Source: an uncultured Bacteroidales bacterium (GTDB lineage: Bacteria; Bacteroidota; Bacteroidia; Bacteroidales; FEN-979). Taken from it: a DNA stretch of 43,647 nucleotides. The stretch spans positions 1 to 43,647 of the forward strand of contig CAIRDP010000001.1 in the NCBI GenBank assembly GCA_903877385.1, read 5' to 3'. Positions within the stretch are counted from its first letter, which is position 1; each line of letters begins with the position of its first letter. A model generated the notes under the pieces. That model was given only the letters and a program-made list of their open reading frames with translations. It did not search any database and was not told the DNA's origin. A program made the position numbers and the translations under genes. Shown piece by piece: positions 1-8,662 of this stretch.

Positions 1-2175
1 ATTGCCTATCAGGCCTGCATACTGTTCATCCAGAGACTTTTGTTTCTCGAACAATTCTGCAATGCTGTCGATGCTGGTTATACGTTTCTTCGGAAGTATT
101 TCATCAGGTTTTAGAACCAGTGCTTTCTGGTATTCGGATTTTGCCTGGTCCCAGGATTTAGCTTTGAACAGTTTTTCACCGCTTGCAATAATGCCTGCAT
201 ATTCCCCGTCCACAGCCCTTTGTTTTGCTGATTCTTCAAGAAGCCTGCTTATTTCCGCAATTTTTGTTCCCGGGTAGGCTTCACCCGGTTTAAAGTTTAG
301 GGCCGATGTATATTGCACCTTTGCCTCGGTGTACGATTTGGCGGCAAATAATTTATCCGCAGCATTGATTGCAGCCAGGTATTGTTTATCGAGTGCCTGC
401 TGCTTCGCCAGGTCGGCCAGGGTCGTATTGATCACTGCAAGTTTTTCCTTAGGATAGGCTTCTGCAGGTTTCAACCTTGTTGCTTCCGTAAAAGCAGTTT
501 TGGCCTGGGCATACAGCGTGGCACCAAGCAGGGAATCGCCCTTTCTTACAGCCAGGTTATAGTCATCATCCAGCTTTTTAGCACGTGCAATCCCTGCGTT
601 ACCTATGCTGTCGATGCTCGTTATCCGTTTCTTCGGAAGGATCTCATCGGGTTTCAGTGCCAGGGCTTTCTGGTACTCGGATTTTGCCTGGTCCCAGGTC
701 CTGGCTTTAAATAATTTTTCACCTGAAGCGATCGCCGCCTTGTATTCATTATCAAGAGCCTTTTGCTTTTCAGTGGCTGACAAAAGCGCTGCCTGCTGCT
801 GGTCGGCAAACAGTTTATCAATCGCCTGTATCCTTCCTTTCGGATAAGCCTCGGCGGGCTTTATGTCTGAAGCTCTAAGGTATTCCTTCCTGGCCTGATC
901 AAAGTTTTTATCAGTAAACTCCTTATCGGCAATGGCAATGGCCGACTGGTAAGATTCTTCCCTTGATTTTTCATTTGCTTCCTGTCCGGCAACCAGGGGT
1001 TTTACCTTTTCAAGCATTTCCTTCGGGTAGTTTTCACCTGGTTTTGCACCAATGGCAAGAGTATAATAATCCCTTGCCCTGATAAAATTCTTGTCGATGT
1101 AGAAGCTGTCGGCCAGGCTCACATACTGCTCGTAATCTTTCTGGATCTTTCCAAGGCTTGCAAGCAATTTATCAATTTCAATGATCTTATTCTTAGGATA
1201 GGACTGCTCAGGTTTTATCTTTGAAGCATTCATATAGTTCTTACGGGAGGCCACATAGGACTTGTTTGAAAACAGCTCATCGGCGTTTGCAATCAGCTTG
1301 CTGTAAGCCTCATCCTTGCTTCTCTGATCGGCAACCAGCAATGTGAGTTCGGCAATACGGTCTTTCGGGTATTTTTCCTGGGGCCGGATTTTTGATGCGT
1401 TCTGGTATTCAAGCAGGGCCGGTTGCCAGTTTTTTGCATTATAGTACTGATCAGCATTTTTTATAGCCACGGCGTACTCACCCGCCTGTAACTGCTGATC
1501 AACTTTTATCTTAACGATTTCGTTGATCTTTTGTTTAGGGTACTGTTCCGAGGGAAGGATACGGGAAGCGTTCTCATATTCCTCATTGGCCTTGTCATAT
1601 TCCCCCTCCTGAAAAAGCCTGTCGGCACTTGAAACAGCCACGTCATAAAGGGTGTTCTGAGCTTTCTGGGAACGGATGAGGTCCATTGTCTTTTTCAGTT
1701 TATCCCTGGCCGCAGAATCCGCGGGGATTAAGTTCAGGGCCAGCTGGTAATATGCTTTTGCATTCAGGTAGTCCTTTTTCTGAAAAGCAGCATCACCCGA
1801 AGCAATTGAATTCCTGAAATCTGACTGCTTTTTCTGACTTCCTGAAATGCTTCCCCTGACCTGGGCTATACGGGCGTTAACTGATTTGTCGGTTGGCCTC
1901 AGTTTCTGGGCCTTTTCAAGTTCCGCAAGGCATTCTTCCGGTTTATTGGCCTTTAAAAACCCATCGGCCCTGTGCAGGCAATTTGCGAACGCTGTATCAG
2001 GCGCAGGTGGATTATGTTTAAGAAGCGTGTCGGCAAACGCTTCACCTTTGGAGCCCGAACCGGGGATATTATGAAAAGGCCATGAAACATTAAATACACT
2101 AAAAGCCAGTACAGTCAGCGAAGCGAAAATAAGTATGAATGAGAGGTATTTAGGTTTCCTGCTGTGTAATTTCAT
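1..2175 (-). CDS. Long TPR-like repeat protein, membrane anchored or exported (3' part beyond window)
   Basis: The gene starts with ATG at 2175 and stays open for 725 codons to the left edge, so the C-terminus is missing. Residues 11-28 form one hydrophobic segment (uncleaved anchor or signal). From about residue 60 the protein is a chain of roughly ten helical repeats of 57-69 residues. Each has the pattern A-D-x-L-F-x-x-K-x-Y-x-x-A-x-x-x-Y-x-x-A-x-x-L-K-P, then Y-P-K-x-K-I-x-x-I-D, which resembles TPR units joined by a longer linker. Two units 181 codons apart are nearly identical. The likely role is a periplasmic or envelope scaffold that binds other proteins; the partner is unknown. It lies 87 bases downstream of the LolD-like gene on the same strand. 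The TPR class is secure and the function is not. Confidence 0.8.
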   Translation of the reverse strand, partial: MKLHSRKPKYLSFILIFASLTVLAFSVFNVSWPFHNIPGSGSKGEAFADTLLKHNPPAPDTAFANCLHRADGFLKANKPEECLAELEKAQKLRPTDKSVNARIAQVRGSISGSQKKQSDFRNSIASGDAAFQKKDYLNAKAYYQLALNLIPADSAARDKLKKTMDLIRSQKAQNTLYDVAVSSADRLFQEGEYDKANEEYENASRILPSEQYPKQKINEIVKIKVDQQLQAGEYAVAIKNADQYYNAKNWQPALLEYQNASKIRPQEKYPKDRIAELTLLVADQRSKDEAYSKLIANADELFSNKSYVASRKNYMNASKIKPEQSYPKNKIIEIDKLLASLGKIQKDYEQYVSLADSFYIDKNFIRARDYYTLAIGAKPGENYPKEMLEKVKPLVAGQEANEKSREESYQSAIAIADKEFTDKNFDQARKEYLRASDIKPAEAYPKGRIQAIDKLFADQQQAALLSATEKQKALDNEYKAAIASGEKLFKARTWDQAKSEYQKALALKPDEILPKKRITSIDSIGNAGIARAKKLDDDYNLAVRKGDSLLGATLYAQAKTAFTEATRLKPAEAYPKEKLAVINTTLADLAKQQALDKQYLAAINAADKLFAAKSYTEAKVQYTSALNFKPGEAYPGTKIAEISRLLEESAKQRAVDGEYAGIIASGEKLFKAKSWDQAKSEYQKALVLKPDEILPKKRITSIDSIAELFEKQKSLDEQYAGLIGN

Positions 2176-2195
2176 GCAATATCGTCGGTTTTTAT

Positions 2196-2214
2196 ACGGG
2201 AAATCATTTCCCGT
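2196..2214. repeat. Perfect 8-bp inverted repeat in the gap before the TPR-like gene
   Basis: ACGGGAAA, a three-base loop, then TTTCCCGT. It sits 21 bases upstream of the ATG at 2175 and downstream of the lolD stop. No T-run follows on either strand, so it is not a standard terminator. It may be a leader hairpin or a partial stop signal after lolD. Confidence 0.45.
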
Positions 2215-2262
2215 TAAATTTCTCAATACCTGTATAACGGAAAAATCCGGAAATAATTTTAA

Positions 2263-2916
2263 TCATTGAATTATCAGGCCATCACGGATGGTAAGTTTTC
2301 TGTCGGCCATTCCGGCCAGTTCCGTATTATGTGTTACTATAACATAGGTCTGTCTGAATCTTTCTCTCAAACTGAAAAAGAGTTTATGCAACTCCATTGC
2401 TGAATTACTGTCGAGATTACCCGATGGTTCGTCGGCAAGAATAACGCCCGGATCATTGATCAAGGCCCTTGCAATTGCAACTCGTTGCTGCTCGCCTCCC
2501 GACAACTCCGAAGGCTTGTGTTTAAGTCGTGCCGAAAGCCCTAATATATCCATGAGCTCCCTGGCTTTTTCAACCGTCTCATTTCTTGAACCCCCTTTGA
2601 TAAATCCCGGTATGCAAACGTTTTCGATGGCTGTGAATTCCGGAAGAAGATGATGAAACTGGAAAACAAAGCCAATATGCCTGTTCCTGAATTCTGAGAT
2701 CTTTTTATCGGACAGTCCGTCAACACGCACATTATCAATCTCAATAAAGCCCGAATCCGATTTATCGAGAGTGCCTAAAATATGAAGTAAGGTGGATTTC
2801 CCCGCACCGGAGGCTCCGACTATTGAAATTATTTCACCGTCACGAATCTCAAGGCTGATCCCTTTGAGTACCTTCAGTTCGCCGAATGATTTGAATATAT
2901 CCCTGGCAATGATCAT
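2263..2916 (-). CDS. lolD: ABC transporter ATP-binding protein, LolD/MacB type
   Basis: A 217-residue ATPase that would power a membrane permease; in the LolD branch this moves lipoproteins out of the inner membrane. Visible motifs are Walker [10 protein letters not shown] (34-42), Q-loop glutamine 86, signature LSGGEQQR (138-145), Walker B VILADEP (158-164) and H-loop His196. The order and length match LolD/FtsE/MacB ATPases. The frame is open back to 2997, but the ATG at 2916 gives [12 protein letters not shown], the normal N-terminus of the family, so I use it. No LolC/LolE-type permease gene is next to it. It is divergent from sucC. Class is certain; assignment to LolD rather than a MacB-like exporter is probable. 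Confidence 0.85.
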   Translation of the reverse strand: MIIARDIFKSFGELKVLKGISLEIRDGEIISIVGASGAGKSTLLHILGTLDKSDSGFIEIDNVRVDGLSDKKISEFRNRHIGFVFQFHHLLPEFTAIENVCIPGFIKGGSRNETVEKARELMDILGLSARLKHKPSELSGGEQQRVAIARALINDPGVILADEPSGNLDSNSAMELHKLFFSLRERFRQTYVIVTHNTELAGMADRKLTIRDGLIIQ

Positions 2917-2962
2917 GTGAATTGAAACAGCAAAGTTAAAAAATTCCGGGGTCCTGAAATAT

Positions 2963-2993
2963 TTTGTAATTCCGAATTGAAAGCTTACTTTTG
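2963..2993 (+). promoter_or_regulatory. Bacteroidota-type promoter for sucC
   Basis: TTTG at 2963-2966, a 19-base gap, then TACTTTTG at 2986-2993, an exact match to TAnnTTTG. Transcription should start near 3000, giving a leader of about 90 bases before sucC. The boxes lie upstream of the lolD start at 2916, in the divergent spacer. Confidence 0.65.
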
Positions 2994-3087
2994 GCAAAGG
3001 AAAACAGCTTGTGAATTACTGGAACTTTGAAAAGCTTTCTTACTGATTTTGTTGTATTTACATAAAACACAAACAATATATTGATCT

Positions 3088-4278
3088 ATGAACCTGCATG
3101 AATACCAAAGTAAGATCATCCTGAAACAATACGGAGTCCCGGTTCCGGAGGGTGGGCTGGCCAACACCCCTGAAGAAGCGATAAAAGTTGCCGAGGTGCT
3201 TCAATCCTCAACAGGGACAGACAAATGGGTGATAAAGGCCCAGGTTCATGCCGGCGGACGCGGGAAAGGAGGCGGGGTAAAAGTTGCGAAAAGCATTGAT
3301 GAGGTTGCCCAGTATGCCGAGCAGATCCTCGGAATGAGGCTGGTTACGCCCCAGACAAGTGCCGGGGGGAAGCTGGTCAGAAAAGTTTATGTTGAACAGA
3401 ACATATACTATCCCGGGCCTTCGCAACCTTCAGAAATTTACCTAAGCCTTTTACTGAATCGTAAAACAGGCCACATTATTATCATGTATTCTCCCCGGGG
3501 CGGAATGGATATTGAAAAAGTTGCCGAGGAAACCCCCGACCAGATATTTACCGAGGAGATCGATCCGAAACTGGGACTGCAGCAATACCAGGCCAGGAAA
3601 GTTGCATTCAACCTCGTGCTCAAAGGAGATGCTTATAAAAACATGATCAAATTCCTCAATGCAATATATCTGGCCTATATAAAATCGGATGCATCCCTCA
3701 TCGAAATAAACCCCTTGTTTAAAACATCCGACGACAAGATCATTGCCGCCGACGCTAAAGTGGTGATCGACAACAACGCCCTGTTCCGTCATCCGGATAT
3801 TGCTGCGATGCGCGACCTTGACGAGGAAGATCCGATTGAAGTTGAAGCTTCAAGGCATGACCTTAACTATGTTAAGCTTAACGGGAATGTAGGCTGCATG
3901 GTTAACGGGGCAGGGCTTGCCATGGCAACTATGGACATCATAAAGCTTTCAGGCGGTGACCCTGCCAATTTTCTTGATGTGGGAGGAAGCGCGAATGCCA
4001 AGCGTGTCGAGGAAGGGTTCAGGATCATCTTAAAAGATCCGGCAGTGAAAGCCATCCTGGTGAACATCTTCGGAGGGATCGTTCGCTGTGACCGTGTAGC
4101 GCAGGGGATTGTGGATGCCTATAAAAACATTGGGGATATTAAAGTCCCTATCATTGTAAGGCTTCAGGGAACGAATGCAGTTGAAGCAAAGAAACTGATT
4201 GATGAATCAGGGCTCAAGGTACATTCTGCCGTCACCCTTGAAGATGCGGCAAGCCTGGTCAATACAGTGCTGAAATAA
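3088..4278 (+). CDS. sucC: Succinate-CoA ligase (ADP-forming), beta subunit
   Basis: Beta subunit (396 residues) of succinyl-CoA synthetase, which interconverts succinyl-CoA and succinate with phosphorylation of ADP or GDP in the cytosolic TCA cycle. The N-terminus MNLHEYQSKIILKQYGVPVP and the following VIKAQVHAGGRGK block are the ATP-grasp nucleotide-binding region. The C-terminal GGDPANFLDVGG and NIFGGIVRCD blocks are the CoA-ligase domain. Length matches the family. The alpha subunit gene (sucD), which carries the phosphohistidine, is not in the window, so the two subunits are encoded apart. The stop overlaps the converging glycosyltransferase gene by 20 bases. A good promoter lies about 95 bases upstream. 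Confidence 0.97.
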   Translation: MNLHEYQSKIILKQYGVPVPEGGLANTPEEAIKVAEVLQSSTGTDKWVIKAQVHAGGRGKGGGVKVAKSIDEVAQYAEQILGMRLVTPQTSAGGKLVRKVYVEQNIYYPGPSQPSEIYLSLLLNRKTGHIIIMYSPRGGMDIEKVAEETPDQIFTEEIDPKLGLQQYQARKVAFNLVLKGDAYKNMIKFLNAIYLAYIKSDASLIEINPLFKTSDDKIIAADAKVVIDNNALFRHPDIAAMRDLDEEDPIEVEASRHDLNYVKLNGNVGCMVNGAGLAMATMDIIKLSGGDPANFLDVGGSANAKRVEEGFRIILKDPAVKAILVNIFGGIVRCDRVAQGIVDAYKNIGDIKVPIIVRLQGTNAVEAKKLIDESGLKVHSAVTLEDAASLVNTVLK

Positions 4279-5536
4279 ATCTCGATTCTTCCTCCTTTTC
4301 AAACAGCAGCAGCCTGATCTTTTCCAGTTCAGGAAGGGGGGATTTTTCAAAGGAAAGTGAAGTAACATCCGTTTCCAGGTTCCTTAGCTGGCTCTGGTCG
4401 TAGTTTCCCCTGAGAAATTTCATTAAATGTTCCTCATCTGTTCCGGGATATTTCGTCTGGTTGGATTTCAGGTACTGAAGTATCCTTAATCCGTCGAATT
4501 TTTCATGGCAGGCCCTTATAAAATTCTCCACTGTTTTAAAGTTCCGCCTAAGCGGGGCAAAAGGATCCTGTTCCCTGAGCAGTTCCCCTAGAAATTCAAC
4601 AACAGCCGTATTTTGAGTCTTTTTATAGAAAGAGGGGAAGAGTTCGTATGTTTCCCAGATCTCATCAAACAATTCAGATGCATATATGGGATAACTGGAC
4701 CAGTCGCCGGAATCGCCCTTGATCATGGCAGGCCCGGTGCCAAAAGCAACCCGGTCGCTGAACCTGGCCTCAGGGAAAACCTTTTCATCGTTCCAGAACA
4801 GTATACTGCCGTATTTCCTGAGTTTTTGAAGAAAATAAAAATCTTCGCCGCTGGTTTTCGGAGTCATCCCCCCCACTGCATTATAAGCCCATACAGGGCA
4901 TGCAATGGCCGATCCCAGGGCAGTAAAAGTATACGGACTGCCTATACGCCAAAGGCTCAGCTGGTAATGCCTCATGTAGATTTCATACCTGAGTATGGCC
5001 CTGCAGGCCCTGGGATCTTCAGAGATCTTATGAAAGTAAGGAGCCGAAAGTGCCACTGCATCAGGGTTATTATAAAAATTCAGGGCCACCGACAGAAAAT
5101 AATTCTCCGAAAAAGTGGTATCGGCATCAAGGCTTAGAATGAGGTCTGCTTCGCCGGCCCCCTCCCTGATCAGGTCCATGGTCACTTTCCGGGCCCAGCC
5201 TATGCCGAAATTTTTCAGATTCCAACCCTTGCCCCTGGAAGCCCGGTCGATGATCACGAATGACCCTCTATCCATTGACCTCAGCCATTCAAGGGTCATC
5301 TCATTGGTAAGACATATCTCTGATTTCTCAGGATCATTCCACCAGGCCTCAGGCTGGTTCACGCAAATATAGACGCGGAACCTCCTGTAAGTCTGCCTGT
5401 TTATGCAATCCACCAGCCGCCGCAGGAATTGTGGCTCGTTCAGAACCGGTAATGCGACATGAATGAATGGTAATGTTTCCTGAAGATCCAAATCAACGCT
5501 CGATCTGTAACTTGTCAAAAAGTGAGTTATCCTCAA
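4259..5536 (-). CDS. Glycosyltransferase family 2 protein
   Basis: Predicted inverting glycosyltransferase of 425 residues. The N-terminal GT-A fold starts at IHVALPVLNEPQFLRRLVDC (about 25-44). The metal-binding DxD is D137-A-D139 in LILSLDADTTF, and an ED pair in the KTSGEDFYFL stretch (about 232-241) fits the catalytic base region. No clear membrane segment is present, so it probably works at the cytosolic face. Acceptor and sugar cannot be told. The only starts are TTG: 5536 overlaps the protease gene by 44 bases, while TTG at 5491 lies just after its stop. The shorter form would still contain the whole fold. Coupled expression with the protease gene is likely. Confidence 0.82.
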   Translation of the reverse strand: MRITHFLTSYRSSVDLDLQETLPFIHVALPVLNEPQFLRRLVDCINRQTYRRFRVYICVNQPEAWWNDPEKSEICLTNEMTLEWLRSMDRGSFVIIDRASRGKGWNLKNFGIGWARKVTMDLIREGAGEADLILSLDADTTFSENYFLSVALNFYNNPDAVALSAPYFHKISEDPRACRAILRYEIYMRHYQLSLWRIGSPYTFTALGSAIACPVWAYNAVGGMTPKTSGEDFYFLQKLRKYGSILFWNDEKVFPEARFSDRVAFGTGPAMIKGDSGDWSSYPIYASELFDEIWETYELFPSFYKKTQNTAVVEFLGELLREQDPFAPLRRNFKTVENFIRACHEKFDGLRILQYLKSNQTKYPGTDEEHLMKFLRGNYDQSQLRNLETDVTSLSFEKSPLPELEKIRLLLFEKEEESRFISALY

Positions 5537-7109
5537 TCACCTCAACAGCTTTGATTACCTCATCATCGCTCTGGTTGGCAACTTCGTAAAAGTCGCTCAG
5601 GGTCCAGAGCTTTTCGGCAATAATGCCCTTAATCTGTGATTTGATCAGGCTCTCTGATGCTTTAAATCCTTTTTCATCAAACTTCACCCCAAGCTTCTCG
5701 GCCTGTTCAAAAAACGGCTTCATTGAATTTGAATCCAGGATAAAAGTCTTGTTGAATGATTTAAAATCAGGATACGAAGCCTGCAGGTTCTTCCGGTTTT
5801 TATCCACATATCCTCCCACATAGAGATTGATCACATTTTTCCTTCGCAGGTCCAGGTAATAATCAGAGATAATAGTCGAATCCCATGGGATGAATACATC
5901 GGGCATGATGCCTCCGCCGCCGTAAACCACGCGCTTTTTCGAAGTATGGAATTTTAAAGAATCGGGGAATTTGATACTGTCGGGATGTATGAGCTCGCCC
6001 CTTTTGACCCTTTTTGCAAAGTCCATGTAATATTTGTCAACGCCTTCGGCATAGGACTTTTGTATGCAGCGCCCCGAGGGTGTGTGATACCTGGCAGTTG
6101 TCAACCTTACCTGTGAACTGTCGGGCAATGAGAATGGCCGCTGCACCAGCCCTTTCCCGAATGACCTCCGGCCCACGATAATCCCGCGGTCCCAGTCCTG
6201 AATAGCTCCTGCAACGATCTCACTGGCCGAGGCTGAATTCTCATTCACCATGATTACCAGCTTGCCTTTTTCAAACAGCCCGTTTACGCTTGAAGTATAA
6301 TCCTCCCTGGGGCTGTGCACCCCTTCGGTATAAACTATGAGTTTGCCTGCATCCAGGAACTGATCTGACAGGTCAACGGCTGTACCCATATAACCTCCCG
6401 AATTATTCCGAAGATCAAGGATCAGGTTTTTCATTCCCTCCTGTTTGAGTTTGGTAGTAGCCTCTATGAATTCCTGCATGGAAGTCTGGGCAAAACGGTT
6501 CAGGTTGATATACCCCGTTTCGGGTGTAAGCATGTAAAACGCATCAATGCTGTTGATTGGAATTTTATCCCTCGTAATTGAATAATCGATCAGGTCTTTC
6601 TTCCCTGCCCTGAAAATGGCAACATCCACCCTGGTCCCTTTTTTGCCCCTGAGGTGATCAAGTACATATTGGTTCGTAATATTCTTGCCGGTAGCCGCCT
6701 GTCCGTCAATTTTAATGATCTTGTCACCCGGCATCACTCCAAGCTTTTCACTGGGGCCGCCCGAAATGGTATGTACCACGTTGATAGTGTCACGGAAAAT
6801 CTCAAATTGTATTCCCACCCCGTCGAAATTGCCTTCGAGAGGTTCATTCGCACGCTGGACGTCCTTTTTGGAGATATACATGGAATGAGGATCGAGCTCC
6901 TTCAGCGTTTCGACAATTGCTTTTTCCACCAGTTTATTCTCATTGACTGTATCCACATAGGCAAATTCAACCATCTGAAGGAATGTGCTGAATTTTTTCA
7001 TGTTCGAAATTAAATCTTTCTGGGTCTGTGCTCCGGCGGGTGCGGCGCTCAGCAACCATAAGATGAGAACCGGGGCAGTAACTATCAGTTTAATTTTTTT
7101 ATGTATCAT
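5493..7109 (-). CDS. C-terminal processing peptidase, S41 family, with PDZ domain
   Basis: Exported serine protease of 538 residues. The ATG at 7109 begins MIHKKIKLIVTAPVLILWLL and a signal peptide ending near AGAQ; an in-frame TTG nine bases earlier is less likely. A PDZ domain spans about 90-165 (GVGIQFE to GKKGTRVDV). The protease core carries the LDLRNNSGGYMG block, and the Ser/Lys dyad is Ser294 in NENSASASE and Lys319 in GRRSFGKGLVQ, 25 residues apart as in CtpB and Prc. These enzymes trim or degrade envelope proteins from the C-terminus in the periplasm. It is the first gene of a pair with the glycosyltransferase. Confidence 0.93.
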   Translation of the reverse strand: MIHKKIKLIVTAPVLILWLLSAAPAGAQTQKDLISNMKKFSTFLQMVEFAYVDTVNENKLVEKAIVETLKELDPHSMYISKKDVQRANEPLEGNFDGVGIQFEIFRDTINVVHTISGGPSEKLGVMPGDKIIKIDGQAATGKNITNQYVLDHLRGKKGTRVDVAIFRAGKKDLIDYSITRDKIPINSIDAFYMLTPETGYINLNRFAQTSMQEFIEATTKLKQEGMKNLILDLRNNSGGYMGTAVDLSDQFLDAGKLIVYTEGVHSPREDYTSSVNGLFEKGKLVIMVNENSASASEIVAGAIQDWDRGIIVGRRSFGKGLVQRPFSLPDSSQVRLTTARYHTPSGRCIQKSYAEGVDKYYMDFAKRVKRGELIHPDSIKFPDSLKFHTSKKRVVYGGGGIMPDVFIPWDSTIISDYYLDLRRKNVINLYVGGYVDKNRKNLQASYPDFKSFNKTFILDSNSMKPFFEQAEKLGVKFDEKGFKASESLIKSQIKGIIAEKLWTLSDFYEVANQSDDEVIKAVEVIEDNSLFDKLQIER

Positions 7110-7145
7110 ATTATGCAATGGATTACTTCTGTTTTAAATATTTTG

Positions 7146-7153
7146 CAAAATTA
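7146..7153 (-). promoter_or_regulatory. Candidate -7 box for the S41 protease gene
   Basis: Read on the minus strand this is TAATTTTG, an exact TAnnTTTG match, 37 bases upstream of the ATG at 7109. I see no clear TTG at the expected -33 distance, so the promoter is only partly supported. Confidence 0.4.
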
Positions 7154-7237
7154 TCCATTTTTGGCATACCTTTTGACGTAGTTTATTGATTTAACTAATT
7201 TTAACCAGCCTTAACAAAGTATTAACAAACCCCGGGT

Positions 7238-7927
7238 TTGACCGTCCAATCGTTCACCGATCCCTTAAAAGAAGAGCAGAAGCGCTTTTACCAAAGCATG
7301 GTATTCCCCTTTGCTTTTGTCATATTACTCTGGCTGATCAAAGCGGCCGATGTAATCTGGGACATGGGAATGAACGATTACGGTTTATATCCCTTACAGG
7401 TAAAAGGCTTGCTGGGGATAATAACATCACCCCTGCTTCATGCCGGGTTTTCACATCTTTTCGCCAATTCTGTCCCTCTCCTGGTTCTCGGATCCCTTCT
7501 GTTTTATTTTTACCGCCCCCTGGCCTGGAATGTATTTTTCCTGGTCTGGCTTATGACAGGAATCTGGGTTTGGGTTTTTGCAAGAGGAAATGCAGCCCAT
7601 ATCGGGGCCAGCGGGATCATATACGGCCTGGCTGCCTTCCTTTTCTTAAGCGGGATCATACGGAGGGAGCAGAAACTGATGATAATTACACTCCTGGTCA
7701 CGTTTTTATATGGCAGTCTCCTATGGGGATTTTTTCCCCAGTTCTTTCCCAAAGAACATATTTCATGGGAATCCCACTTAATGGGCTTTTTGTCGGGAGC
7801 CCTTCTGGCGATTTACTACCGTAAATCGGGCCCTCAAAGAAAGATATACGAATGGAATGACGAAGAAGAGGAAGAAGGCGACGACGCTTACTGGAAATCC
7901 ACTTCAACCAGCGATGACCTGAATTGA
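7238..7927 (+). CDS. Rhomboid family intramembrane serine protease
   Basis: Membrane protein of 229 residues with about six hydrophobic segments. The rhomboid catalytic set is complete: HAGFSHLFAN with Asn77, the active serine in HIGASGIIYG (Ser125), and the active histidine in ISWESHLMGF (His180). Rhomboids cut substrate proteins inside the membrane. The C-terminus is acidic (EWNDEEEEEGDD) and probably cytosolic. The start is uncertain: TTG at 7238 adds a short charged N-terminus, and ATG at 7298 begins MVFPFAFV directly at the first membrane segment. I prefer TTG because relatives usually have such a lead. Substrate unknown. Confidence 0.9.
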   Translation: MTVQSFTDPLKEEQKRFYQSMVFPFAFVILLWLIKAADVIWDMGMNDYGLYPLQVKGLLGIITSPLLHAGFSHLFANSVPLLVLGSLLFYFYRPLAWNVFFLVWLMTGIWVWVFARGNAAHIGASGIIYGLAAFLFLSGIIRREQKLMIITLLVTFLYGSLLWGFFPQFFPKEHISWESHLMGFLSGALLAIYYRKSGPQRKIYEWNDEEEEEGDDAYWKSTSTSDDLN

Positions 7928-7940
7928 AGAACCATAGACT

Positions 7941-7956
7941 ATGTACCATTGTACAT
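7941..7956. repeat. Short palindrome between converging genes
   Basis: ATGTAC, four-base loop CATT, then GTACAT, in the 33-base gap between the rhomboid stop and the stop of the HhH gene. It could form a small hairpin at both transcript ends. No T-run follows, so a terminator role is doubtful. Confidence 0.35.
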
Positions 7957-7960
7957 TCCC

Positions 7961-8662
7961 TTACCTGCTAATCCTCACGTAAGGTCTTATCTTCCTGAAA
8001 ACAGAATCGTTTATCCCTTCCACCGAATTCAGCTCATCCAGTGATTTGATGATCTTGTTTTTCTGCCTGTAAAGGATCAGCGAACGCGTTATTTCATAAG
8101 GGAAATATGGATGTTTGAGCAGGTCTTTGAATGAAACCGTGTTGAGATCAATCTTTCTCACCGAATCTGATGCTATTATTATATGCTCGCGGATGAGGTT
8201 GTACAGTACCGTATCCACACCCCAGATTTCAAGCAACTGCCTGATGCTGATGAAACCTCCGAGCCGGCTCCTGTAACTTACGATCCTCCTCGCATACGAT
8301 GGGCCAATACCCCTCAGCCTCTGGAGCTCAAGCGTATCAGCCCTGTTGATATCGATCTTTAAGACCGGGACGGGCGGGAATTTCGGGGAGCCCGAAGTAT
8401 CCCAGGTCTTTCCCGGCCATGATGCCCTGTAACGTTTGGCCCTGTTGACCGAATCCCCGGTTTCGGCTTTTCTTATCCCGGCTTCAAAATCCTTCAATTC
8501 TTTTTCAAGTCCTGGAAAGTTTACCGAAGGAACAATTTTCTCCTCCGGGAGCAGCTGGTTGGCGCTTGCAACAAGAAGCAGGAGAATCAGAAGCATAATG
8601 ACACCCCTTAACTCAGACCGGTTGAAGCTAAGGTAATCCTTGACAAACCTGAGCCTGTTCAT
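7961..8662 (-). CDS. Helix-hairpin-helix protein, ComEA-like, membrane anchored
   Basis: Protein of 233 residues with a basic N-terminus, a membrane segment at about 20-37 and an extracytoplasmic remainder. There are two helix-hairpin-helix regions: DINRADTLELQRLRGIGPSY (104-123) and DLNTVSFKDLLKHPYFPYEI (172-191). The first has the GIG hairpin that contacts DNA backbone; the second lacks it. ComEA proteins hold incoming DNA outside the membrane for uptake through ComEC, and a comEC gene is present at 17644-19746. This link is inferred. Its ATG overlaps the stop of the DUF2851 gene (ATGA), so the two are probably translated together. Confidence 0.8.
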   Translation of the reverse strand: MNRLRFVKDYLSFNRSELRGVIMLLILLLLVASANQLLPEEKIVPSVNFPGLEKELKDFEAGIRKAETGDSVNRAKRYRASWPGKTWDTSGSPKFPPVPVLKIDINRADTLELQRLRGIGPSYARRIVSYRSRLGGFISIRQLLEIWGVDTVLYNLIREHIIIASDSVRKIDLNTVSFKDLLKHPYFPYEITRSLILYRQKNKIIKSLDELNSVEGINDSVFRKIRPYVRISR

